From Candidatus Nomurabacteria bacterium (lineage in GTDB: Bacteria > Patescibacteriota > Saccharimonadia > Saccharimonadales > Saccharimonadaceae): DNA of 5,848 nt. The DNA is taken from the NCBI GenBank assembly GCA_031264785.1, contig JAISDN010000035.1, positions 1 to 5,848 of the forward strand. The letters run 5' to 3'. The translations under genes and the position numbers were made by a program. The notes under the pieces are model-generated. The model ran no database searches, had not been told where the DNA came from, and saw only the letters and a program-made list of their open reading frames with translations. This document shows, one piece after another, positions 1 to 5,177 of this stretch (position 1 is the first letter of the stretch; each line of letters begins with the position of its first letter).

Positions 1-164
1 AAGGTAGTATGCGCCACATCCAGCGGCTCCAGAATTTCCTCCACACCGTGCGGCACAATTCCGGCTTCACAAAACAAAACCGAAGCCAAACCAACCATCG
101 CGCCGACCGTTTCGGCATTACCCGGCCGCTGTTCAGTGTCATAGCCATATCGGTGATATTCCAT
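1..164 (-). CDS. Unrecognised protein, N-terminal fragment running off the left edge
   Basis: The minus strand stays open for 54 codons from an ATG at 164-162 to the window edge, so only the N-terminus is visible. It begins MEYHRYGYDTEQ and continues with a small-residue-rich stretch (AMVGLASVLFCEAG, residues 22-35) that could be a helix, then an acidic segment VEEILEPLD. There is no signal peptide and no clear membrane span. The start is well supported: AAGGAGGT at 176-169 lies 4 bases before the ATG, and a near-consensus promoter lies at 233-205, giving a leader of about 35 bases. The promoter carries the same upstream palindrome as the 67-residue gene at 4974-5177, which suggests shared control. 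I do not recognise the family and infer no function. An overlapping minus-strand reading frame that ends in this region (to 139) uses the other frame and is a shadow. Confidence 0.72.
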   Translation of the reverse strand, partial: MEYHRYGYDTEQRPGNAETVGAMVGLASVLFCEAGIVPHGVEEILEPLDVAHTT

Positions 165-204
165 AACTACCTCCTTCGTAACGACAAGCCATCGCTACAT
201 CATA

Positions 205-233
205 AGTATAGCACACTTTTCTTAAAAAGTCAA
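205..233 (-). promoter_or_regulatory. Sigma70-type promoter of the left-edge gene
   Basis: On the minus strand TTGACT (233-228) and TATACT (210-205) are separated by exactly 17 bases. Transcription should start near 198, leaving a leader of about 35 bases that contains the AAGGAGGT ribosome site. The bases upstream of the -35 box match those of the promoter at 5276-5304. Confidence 0.8.
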
Positions 234-256
234 TGATAAAATCACAAATCTCATTT

Positions 257-277
257 TTACAAGGTCCGACCTTGTAA
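257..277. promoter_or_regulatory. Perfect palindrome upstream of promoter, candidate operator (copy A)
   Basis: TTACAAGGT-CCG-ACCTTGTAA is a perfect 9-base inverted repeat with a 3-base centre. It ends 23 bases upstream of the -35 box of the left-edge gene. Its symmetry and fixed position suggest a binding site for a dimeric regulator. No U-tract follows on either strand, so an intrinsic terminator is less likely. The regulator is not in the window and I do not recognise the motif. Confidence 0.65.
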
Positions 278-281
278 TCCA

Positions 282-454
282 TACTCTTTACTCTTTGTGA
301 ATCAACGATAATATATTGGACTGCCCGTATATTCTTGATTTGACTCAGGTATGAATTCCACGACCAACCCTGTGTTTGCAATGGCTTTGGCAGTTCTGTG
401 CTCGTGGTAGCGGATATTGCAGTGCGACGGCTCTATGATTTTACCAATTTTCAT
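282..454 (-). pseudogene. Probable collapsed CdiA-type tRNA nuclease toxin domain
   Basis: An ATG at 454-452 opens a 50-codon frame ending in TGA at 304-302. It encodes MKIGKIIEPS and then HEHRTAKAIANTGLVVEFIP. This resembles the N-terminal part of the CdiA C-terminal tRNA-nuclease domain seen in mobile toxins, where an E-x-RTAKALA-x-x-G-x-x-VEF pattern is typical. The usual middle (SPDI-x-x-DG-x-x-WE-x-K, with catalytic acidic residues) is missing. In a different frame the DNA from about 344 to 286 reads QIKNIRAVQYIIVDSQRVK, resembling the family's late strand (QS-x-NIIIDSRR). The simplest reading is an internal deletion that joined the two ends out of frame and destroyed the active site. 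The family assignment is from memory of the pattern and is not certain. A short intact 50-residue protein is the alternative, and the strong -10 box at 467-462 would transcribe it as a leaderless message. Confidence 0.5.
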
Positions 455-461
455 ATGGATG

Positions 462-470
462 ATTATACCA
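462..470 (-). promoter_or_regulatory. Extended -10 promoter, leaderless start of the toxin remnant
   Basis: The minus strand reads TGG-TATAAT, an extended -10 box, at 470-462. The ATG at 454 follows after 7 bases, where transcription would begin, so the message would be nearly leaderless. The -35 zone falls in a degenerate palindrome. The same TGTGGTATAAT string precedes proS. Confidence 0.65.
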
Positions 471-482
471 CATTTTCGCGTT

Positions 483-501
483 TTACAAGGACGACCTTGG
501 A
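483..501. promoter_or_regulatory. Degenerate third copy of the ACAAGGT palindrome
   Basis: The plus strand reads TTACAAGG-ACG-ACCTTGGA. The left half matches the two perfect palindromes, but the centre is altered, the total is one base shorter and the right end is changed. The remaining symmetry is CAAGG-N4-CCTTG. It lies just downstream of the 505-1041 stop codon and covers the -35 zone of the toxin-remnant promoter. It may be a weak or decayed operator. The 23-base linker of the other two copies is absent. Confidence 0.4.
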
Positions 502-504
502 TAC

Positions 505-1041
505 CTACCGAATCGCTCCAAAATCAAACGAAACGAACTCGTTGCCATTATGCTCAGCCTCACGCGCTCTAACCTCCCAGGGCCTTGCCAGATACTCCTC
601 ATGGTCGTTCATAGAGCACCTGATTTCACAAATATATTCGCTCTTCGCCGCCCATTTAGCCGCCAATACCCTAATAGCGGCCACACCTAAACCAATCGCT
701 AAAATTGAATATCTGACCCACGGCGGCGCATCCAGTTCATTATATGACATGCCAAGCGTGACAGCGGCTACTCCGATTGCCGAAACCATGTTTCTTTTAA
801 CCAATTTTTTGACAGCTTCTTTACGTGTCGGCGACCCCTCAATGAGGGCAGTGTAATACTTGTCTTTTTCTTCCTCTAGAGCACCAGTGCAAGAATCAAT
901 AAGATGCTGTAATTCGTGGTTCAACAATTTGTTGGTAGCTTCCTCATAAACACCGATAACAACTACCTTATTGACGCTGCCAATACCATCAATATCATCG
1001 ATTTCACCAAAACTACCATTATTCATCATTTCTACGGGCAA
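505..1041 (-). CDS. Small membrane protein with HExxH zinc-peptidase motif
   Basis: This frame encodes up to 178 residues. HELQH at residues 42-46 fits the HExxH zinc-binding signature, with Glu43 as candidate catalytic base. Two hydrophobic segments follow, about 84-100 and 109-132. After them RPWEVRAREAE (153-163) offers Glu156 or Glu163 as a third ligand, as in gluzincin-like peptidases. The motif halves therefore flank a membrane hairpin and would meet on the same side of the membrane. The protein lacks a signal peptide and ends with a short polar tail. The start is uncertain: the longest frame begins with TTG at 1041-1039 and ATG codons follow at residues 5 and 6, but none has a clear ribosome site. 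The frame is the same as that of the gene before it, from whose TAA (1080-1078) it is separated by 12 codons. Cotranscription is likely, since I see no promoter between them. Peptidase activity is an inference, and the substrate is unknown. Confidence 0.72.
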   Translation of the reverse strand: MPVEMMNNGSFGEIDDIDGIGSVNKVVVIGVYEEATNKLLNHELQHLIDSCTGALEEEKDKYYTALIEGSPTRKEAVKKLVKRNMVSAIGVAAVTLGMSYNELDAPPWVRYSILAIGLGVAAIRVLAAKWAAKSEYICEIRCSMNDHEEYLARPWEVRAREAEHNGNEFVSFDFGAIR

Positions 1042-1077
1042 GTTCGTAATTAAATCTTTTGCCGGAAAACAATCTTC

Positions 1078-1383
1078 TTATGTGCCATCCGATTCGAAGA
1101 ATTCTAATGCCTCCTGCTCAGTAAAACCGTTACACTTCATGTGCTCCATATAGTATGGTGGGGCAAGCAATATCTCGGTATTTCTAATCTGATCATCTGA
1201 CAGCCCGTTGGCTTTTAGGTAATCCGAACAGCCATCAAAATCGAAACCAATTATTTCCGACATATTTTCGTTTAAGAATCCCCGGTCACCGCCTGTGTAA
1301 AACAGTCCATAATCAATGCTCATCGTTACTTTCGGCCACGGTTTTTGCTCGGGTCGCTCTGCTGTCTCGCGCTCTATACTCAT
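1078..1383 (-). CDS. Unrecognised 101-residue acidic protein, leaderless
   Basis: The ATG at 1383-1381 lies 6 bases after a TACAAT -10 box, so the start is placed by the promoter and the message is probably leaderless. The sequence has no membrane span or signal peptide. It holds a Tyr/Gly/Asp-rich part (SIDYGLFYTGGDRG, 22-35), an acidic part (IIGFDFDGCSDYL, 44-56), and a C-terminal part that looks helical (FTEQEALEFFESDG, 87-100). There are two cysteines and no known motif. It is probably the first gene of a two-gene unit with the HExxH membrane protein, whose frame continues directly after this stop. A single ancestral gene split by the TAA is possible. I do not recognise the family. Confidence 0.65.
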   Translation of the reverse strand: MSIERETAERPEQKPWPKVTMSIDYGLFYTGGDRGFLNENMSEIIGFDFDGCSDYLKANGLSDDQIRNTEILLAPPYYMEHMKCNGFTEQEALEFFESDGT

Positions 1384-1389
1384 CCTATG

Positions 1390-1418
1390 ATTGTATCAAG
1401 TATAATCACTTTTGTCAA
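1390..1418 (-). promoter_or_regulatory. Consensus sigma70 promoter overlapping the proS stop codon
   Basis: TTGACA (1418-1413) and TACAAT (1395-1390) are 17 bases apart. The TGA inside the -35 box (1417-1415) is the stop codon of proS. The ATG of the 101-residue gene follows the -10 box after 6 bases. This is the best promoter in the window by consensus match. Confidence 0.85.
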
Positions 1419-2671
1419 GCATTCGTAGTAATTTTCTTAATAAGCTGCTCTGGCAACAATAACTCGGCGTTTTCAGCAGTGCGAGATTTTAATTCAACGG
1501 TATCGCTGCCCAGTTTTTCACTCAAAACCACTCTGTAAGGAATCCCCATCAGGTCGGCGTCGGCGAATTTTTCACCCGGTCGGGCGTCGCGGTCGTCCCA
1601 GACGACTTCGATATTTTTAGCCTTTAGTTTTTCGTATAATTCTGTTGTATTTTTTACAACATTTTCATCATTACCAATATTAATCAAATAAACTTGCGCC
1701 GGCGCAACCGCTTTCGGCCAAACCAAACCCTTGTCGTCGGCAAACAATTCAGCCAAAACCCCCACCAAACGGCTAACGCCAATGCCGTAACAGCCCATGA
1801 TAACCGACTGCTTTTTGCCATTTTCGTCGGTGTAATATAGGTCCAAAGCGTCCGAATATTTACTTTCCAGCGGGAAAATGTTGCCGACTTCGATAGCGTG
1901 CTCCTCCACCAAGTCCTCCTTGACGAGACCTAACTTGGCCAAGTTTTCATCAGTGTAGATCTCCTTGTTAATCGCTAATTTTTTAGTTTTATCGACATAA
2001 ATCGTGTCCTCGCCGACCTTGCTCAGCGTCTGATATTCGTCACTAAAACGCTCGGTAAAATAACCGCCATCGGCCGCCGTGCGATATGTTCTGTCGCCGA
2101 TGCCTAGCCGATCGTAAACTCTAGTGTAGGCGTCGGCGGCTTTTTCATATAATTCATCGTGTTCGGACTGGGTGCGGGCAAAACTATACATGTCTTTCAT
2201 CATAAATTCCCGGCCCCGCAGCAGACCGGATTTGGCGCGCAGTTCATTGCGAAATTTCGACGCAATTTGATAAACATACAGCGGCAAATCTTTGTAGGAA
2301 TCGACATACAGCCTGAGCATATCGACAATCGGCTCCTCGTGGGTCAGCCCCACGCCCAGTTCGGTGCCGTTTTTCAGTTTGGTTTTAAACCAATTATCCA
2401 CCACCGCGTCATCCCAACGGTTGGTTTTTTCCCAAATATCGCGCGACTGCAGGGTCGTCATCAACAGTTCCTGCCCACCGACCGCGTCCATTTCCTCGCG
2501 AATAATCTGGACGATGTTGTCCAAAACTCGCTTGCCCAACGGCAAATAAGCGTAAGCCCCCGCCATCTGCTTGGAAATAAAGCCAGCCCGAATCAACAAC
2601 ACGGCATTGCGCGCCACTTCGTCGGCCGGCGCGTCGCGCAGGGTTTTTGTGAACATTTGACTACGTTTCAT
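1415..2671 (-). CDS. proS: Prolyl-tRNA synthetase, short form without editing domain
   Basis: This enzyme charges tRNA-Pro with proline in the cytoplasm. The 418-residue protein shows the class II layout. Motif 1 lies around 43-75 (AYLPLGKRVL and onward). THEEP is at 110-114. Motif 2 runs about 139-164 (FRNELRAKSGLLRGREF then MMKDMYSF). Motif 3 is at 292-304 (MGCYGIGVSRLVG). The anticodon-binding domain follows from about 323, including WDDRDARPGEKFADADLMG (358-376). Typical bacterial enzymes are about 570 residues. The roughly 180-residue insertion that deacylates mischarged Ala-tRNA-Pro is missing here, with only about 70 residues between GEDTIYVD and motif 3. I chose the ATG at 2671, not the GTG at 2689, because a TATAAT box lies at 2683-2678, inside the longer frame, 6 bases before that ATG. 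The TGA stop is reused in the next gene's -35 box. Confidence 0.96.
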   Translation of the reverse strand: MKRSQMFTKTLRDAPADEVARNAVLLIRAGFISKQMAGAYAYLPLGKRVLDNIVQIIREEMDAVGGQELLMTTLQSRDIWEKTNRWDDAVVDNWFKTKLKNGTELGVGLTHEEPIVDMLRLYVDSYKDLPLYVYQIASKFRNELRAKSGLLRGREFMMKDMYSFARTQSEHDELYEKAADAYTRVYDRLGIGDRTYRTAADGGYFTERFSDEYQTLSKVGEDTIYVDKTKKLAINKEIYTDENLAKLGLVKEDLVEEHAIEVGNIFPLESKYSDALDLYYTDENGKKQSVIMGCYGIGVSRLVGVLAELFADDKGLVWPKAVAPAQVYLINIGNDENVVKNTTELYEKLKAKNIEVVWDDRDARPGEKFADADLMGIPYRVVLSEKLGSDTVELKSRTAENAELLLPEQLIKKITTNA

Positions 2672-2677
2672 GACTAA

Positions 2678-2686
2678 ATTATACCA
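2678..2686 (-). promoter_or_regulatory. Extended -10 promoter of proS, leaderless start
   Basis: TGG-TATAAT (2686-2678) is an extended -10 box with no clear -35 box. The proS ATG at 2671 comes 6 bases later, so the transcript would start at or next to the start codon. The box lies 15 bases past the stop codon of the upstream surface-protein gene. Confidence 0.7.
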
Positions 2687-2700
2687 CACTTTCTGAGATT

Positions 2701-4275
2701 TTACTGATTAACCAAACACCGGATAGCGAAACCGTGCGAGATGTCCGATCCGCCAACCCCTTCGGTCAGCTCATATTTTTCAGAATTAAAATGCAAACTA
2801 TAGGCCTGTCGCGACGAAACAATTGTACTTGACCACAGATATGTGTCTGTACCTTGCTCTGTAAACTCCTGACCATAAGGATGGCCGAAAGCCCCAGAGA
2901 AGACCCCCTTGAACGGGCTATTTAAACCAAATTTCCAGTTTGCGATATGTTCTTTGTCGGCCGATACGTCGGCATGACTTGGTTCGCCAACGTACATACT
3001 GCCGTTTAGGACCGCGAACTCGCCCTGTTGGCCGCCGGTCGGCAAACGCCAACCCACTGGACAAATATCACTAGCAGGCGCATCGGAAACCACCTGAGAC
3101 TGCAGTGCGGCACAAGTGTCAGAACCGCCGGTCTTCGGGCCGCCCGCTGCTGCCGCGCACCAGTTATAAAGATATCCGTAAAAAGTTTCGCTGCCTATTT
3201 CGTCACTTTGGCCAGTGACCGGACCAAAAACGCGCGGATCTTCCAGACTGATTTGGCTAGAATTCATATCATCCTTGACTTGAGGTAACGTCCAATTGTA
3301 AGTAATATTAGTATCAGCCGAAGTTAGTAACACATCACTCGTAGTGCTGCCTAACTTCAGATTGTTCACCATCCAACAATTACCATCCGCCAGCTTGCGA
3401 ATCATATATTCTTGATCATTCCGGCTATCGGTCAAAACAACCGTGTTGCTGTCATTGGCGCCGTTGTCAGTGTGGTCCCAGCCAGCGACTTGACACAGCG
3501 CCGAGGTAAAGTTTTGCATGCTGGTGATTTTATTGTCCTCGACAACTTTAGACAGATAATGAATCTCGGTAATACCATACAGCACATCAAACTCATATTC
3601 GCCGACTTCCATATCACCATCCACCGTCACGGTTAGCGTGTTGTTGTGAATGCTGGGGCTAGCACCAGTTTTTTCGGTGTAAACGGCGACAGCTTCGGTG
3701 GTTAAAACCTGATCATTAAGAGAAACGCTGATACCGCTTTCCAAGTCTTCATCCAATTTGGAGATTAGGGTATAGCCGGATGGGTTATTAGTAGTGACTT
3801 TAGTAGTGCTGGCGACTGATTTAGAAACCGGGTCGTCTGTATTAGAATTATCTTTAAACAGCGTGATGGTTAAGTCCTCATTGGCGATGCGCAGGTCGGA
3901 AGTGGCCGTAACGCCGGGTTGAAACAGAACAACTGCAGCCAATAGTAGCGGCATTAAGGTCGAAAGACCAGCCAAAGTTGGCATCAGAAAGCGCTTGGGG
4001 AAGGTTTTGGTAATGGTTTTGGGCTTTTTAATAACCACCACCGCCACAAAAACTAGCAGGGTCAAAATTAATATAATAGCAACTATCAAAACCGGATTAC
4101 CAATTATAGTGTCCCATAATGAACCAATGCCAGAATCCGGCACCGACGGAGAGCCGCTCAAATATTCAAAACCGGAGGCGCTATTTTGGGACCCAGAAGC
4201 GACCGAAGTGCTTGAAATATCAGGCATCAACGGCGTATCCTGAACATTAATCGTGATAGTTTGAGTCGACTGCAT
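2701..4275 (-). CDS. Membrane-anchored surface protein with C-terminal FISUMP domain
   Basis: This 524-residue protein has no cleavable signal peptide. A Ser/Thr/Pro-rich N-terminus (1-57) precedes two membrane helices at about 58-83 and 96-118, joined by a Lys-rich loop (KKPKTITKTFPKR) that should face the cytoplasm. Both ends would then be outside the cell. Residues 119-250 look like a beta-sandwich module (TTNNPSGYTLIS at 161-172). From about 280 to 522 is a FISUMP (Fibrobacter succinogenes major paralogous) domain, with LTDSRNDQEYMIRKLADGNCW, FYGYLYNW, ICPVGWRLPTGG, WSSTI and GFAIRCL as landmarks. The ectodomain has cysteines at 261, 300, 373, 388, 405 and 520, so three disulfides are possible. 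The domain is common in surface proteins of Saccharibacteria and others, and its ligand is generally unknown. The start is supported by AGGAGA at 4287-4282, 6 bases before ATG. The N-out topology is inferred from the positive loop. Confidence 0.88.
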   Translation of the reverse strand: MQSTQTITINVQDTPLMPDISSTSVASGSQNSASGFEYLSGSPSVPDSGIGSLWDTIIGNPVLIVAIILILTLLVFVAVVVIKKPKTITKTFPKRFLMPTLAGLSTLMPLLLAAVVLFQPGVTATSDLRIANEDLTITLFKDNSNTDDPVSKSVASTTKVTTNNPSGYTLISKLDEDLESGISVSLNDQVLTTEAVAVYTEKTGASPSIHNNTLTVTVDGDMEVGEYEFDVLYGITEIHYLSKVVEDNKITSMQNFTSALCQVAGWDHTDNGANDSNTVVLTDSRNDQEYMIRKLADGNCWMVNNLKLGSTTSDVLLTSADTNITYNWTLPQVKDDMNSSQISLEDPRVFGPVTGQSDEIGSETFYGYLYNWCAAAAGGPKTGGSDTCAALQSQVVSDAPASDICPVGWRLPTGGQQGEFAVLNGSMYVGEPSHADVSADKEHIANWKFGLNSPFKGVFSGAFGHPYGQEFTEQGTDTYLWSSTIVSSRQAYSLHFNSEKYELTEGVGGSDISHGFAIRCLVNQ

Positions 4276-4281
4276 ACTTTG

Positions 4282-4303
4282 TCTCCTGTTGATTTTTATT
4301 ATA
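4282..4303 (-). promoter_or_regulatory. -10 box and ribosome site of the FISUMP gene
   Basis: TATAAT at 4303-4298 and AGGAGA at 4287-4282 precede the ATG at 4275. No convincing -35 box lies 16 to 18 bases upstream. Expected transcription start is near 4291, with a leader of about 16 bases. Unlike proS and rpmE2, this gene has a ribosome site. The rest of the divergent spacer (to 4489) is AT-rich and shows only a short inverted repeat, AGTTA-TTGC-TAACT at 4345-4358. Confidence 0.6.
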
Positions 4304-4489
4304 AAACTCTATAAGATTCCACTTATATTTTTGTCTTGCCACACAGTTATTGCTAACTTTAGACATTACCATTTAACCTCTTTCAACACAACCTGTCAAG
4401 TTTGGTTTTTATTATTGGCTATTGGCGTTGTGGAAAAGTCGATTTTACCCCGCCATAATGTCCGCCAAAACTCGCAAAAATACATCGGC

Positions 4490-4518
4490 TTGACCGCGCC
4501 AACGATTTCTGCTAGAAT
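4490..4518 (+). promoter_or_regulatory. Promoter of rpmE2, leaderless start
   Basis: TTGACC (4490-4495) and TAGAAT (4513-4518) are 17 bases apart, and a TG at 4510-4511 adds an extended -10 element. The ATG at 4527 lies 8 bases after the -10 box, so transcription should begin at or one or two bases before the start codon. No ribosome site fits in that gap. Confidence 0.8.
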
Positions 4519-4526
4519 AGCTAGCT

Positions 4527-4868
4527 ATGAAAAGAGATTTACACCCCAAAGAATATCGTTTGGTCGTTTTTCAGGACGAAGCCGCCGGCTTTTCGTTCCT
4601 GACGCGTTCGACCGCCGAGTCCACAGAAACCATTAAATGGGAGGACGGTCAGGAATACCCGCTGGTTAAAATTTACATCAGCAGCCAGTCCCACCCGTTT
4701 TTCACCGGTGAAGAAAAAATTATCGACACCGAAGGTCGGGTCGATCGCTTTGCGGCACGGATGAAGGCCGCCGCCGACGCTAAGGCCAAAAAGGCCGCTA
4801 AGTTAGCTGAGAAAAAGGTCGTGAAAAAGCCAGCCGCCAAGCCTGATGAGGAAAAAACGGCTGAATAA
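4527..4868 (+). CDS. rpmE2: 50S ribosomal protein bL31, type B, with extended basic tail
   Basis: bL31 sits at the large-subunit central protuberance and bridges to the small subunit. The type B pattern is clear: MKRDLHPKEYRLVVFQD (1-17), a Thr-rich segment, DGQEYPLVKIYISSQSHPFFTG (40-61) and the GRVDRF block (70-75). It has no cysteines, so it lacks the zinc site of the C+ type; zinc-free L31 is often the paralogue expressed when zinc is scarce, but here it may be the only copy. Typical type B proteins are about 80 to 90 residues. This one has 113, and from about residue 79 the tail is almost entirely Ala, Lys, Glu and Pro. The gene is the only one on the plus strand, diverges from the FISUMP gene and faces the 67-residue gene. 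A hairpin at 4884-4910 follows the TAA. Confidence 0.95.
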   Translation: MKRDLHPKEYRLVVFQDEAAGFSFLTRSTAESTETIKWEDGQEYPLVKIYISSQSHPFFTGEEKIIDTEGRVDRFAARMKAAADAKAKKAAKLAEKKVVKKPAAKPDEEKTAE

Positions 4869-4883
4869 ATGTCAGTAAACTCA

Positions 4884-4910
4884 AAGAGCGCTCCTTCTAG
4901 GGGCGCTCTT
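4884..4910 (+). terminator. Hairpin downstream of rpmE2
   Basis: AAGAGCGCTCC pairs with GGGGCGCTCTT across a TTCTA loop, giving an 11-pair stem with one G-U pair. It begins 15 bases after the rpmE2 stop. The plus-strand tail is CACTATATC, with no real U-tract, so it may be a weak or bidirectional terminator or a 3' stabiliser. Confidence 0.6.
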
Positions 4911-4927
4911 CACTATATCTGGTAACG

Positions 4928-4973
4928 GCGGCAGAAGCCGCGCCCAGGCGAAGCTCGGTCCTTCGCAACGGGC
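4928..4973 (-). terminator. Two tandem hairpins after the 67-residue gene
   Basis: On the minus strand the first hairpin starts just after the TAG at 4976-4974: outer GCCC/GGGC (4973-4970 with 4945-4942) and inner GCGAAG/CTTCGC around a 7-base loop, with an internal loop between them. A second, GCGGC-TTCT-GCCGC, abuts it at 4941-4928. No U-tract follows. With the 4884-4910 hairpin they form a convergent end region. Confidence 0.45.
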
Positions 4974-5177
4974 CTACTCCAGGCGACGAGACTCCCTCCT
5001 CTCAGCCGCTTCGGCCGCTCTGGCGATTTCAGTCGCCAGGTTATTGGCCGCCTCGGCGACCGCCAATGAAGCGTACGCGTCGAGAAGCGCCATTTCTCTT
5101 TGGTCCAGGCTTACGCAGTCAGCGGCCAACTTGGCTTCTTTACAGGCCTTTTTAAACATCTCTAAAACCAGTTTCAT
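4974..5177 (-). CDS. Small helical Ala/Glu-rich protein, unrecognised
   Basis: The 67-residue product starts MKLVLEMFKK and is rich in Ala, Glu, Leu and Arg, with no proline or glycine. It is probably two amphipathic helices, one near 3-20 and a longer one from about 25 to 66. The last ten residues are highly charged (ERRESRRLE). Two cysteines (12, 21) and one aromatic pair (Phe8, Tyr35) are present. There is no membrane span or known domain. The start is well supported: GGAGG at 5189-5185 is 7 bases before ATG, and the promoter at 5276-5304 has a 17-base spacer. The leader is unusually long, about 90 bases. The promoter carries the same operator-like module as the left-edge gene, so the two may respond to one regulator. 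Hairpins at 4928-4973 follow. Function is unknown; a small regulator or binding partner is only a guess. Confidence 0.7.
   Translation of the reverse strand: MKLVLEMFKKACKEAKLAADCVSLDQREMALLDAYASLAVAEAANNLATEIARAAEAAERRESRRLE

Larger units (their letters stand above)
205..277 (-). repeat. Promoter-operator module, copy A
   Basis: Positions 211-277 align without gaps to 5282-5348 at 57 of 67 bases. From the -35 box to the far end of the palindrome the match is 45 of 50. Differences cluster in the spacer between -35 and -10, where sequence matters least. Module order on the minus strand is palindrome, 23-base linker with the core TTTGTGATTTTA, TTGACT, 17-base spacer, -10. This pattern suggests functional constraint or a fairly recent duplication of a regulatory region. 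Confidence 0.8.

Noticed and set aside
139..381. 80-residue minus-strand frame
   Set aside because: It runs across the palindrome and promoter and into the out-of-frame start of the left-edge gene. Only its early part is kept, as the shifted tail of the toxin remnant.
398..856. 152-residue plus-strand frame opposite the HExxH gene
   Set aside because: It is antisense to a frame with a recognisable motif and membrane segments, and it has no promoter or ribosome site.
2159..2677. 172-residue plus-strand frame opposite proS
   Set aside because: It is a shadow of a confidently identified gene on the other strand.
2672..2689. Upstream GTG start for proS adding six residues
   Set aside because: The TATAAT box lies inside that extension, so the transcript would start after it. 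MKRSQMF is also a typical family N-terminus.
4289..4636. 115-residue plus-strand frame overlapping rpmE2
   Set aside because: It overlaps rpmE2 in another frame, lies over its promoter, and shows no family features.
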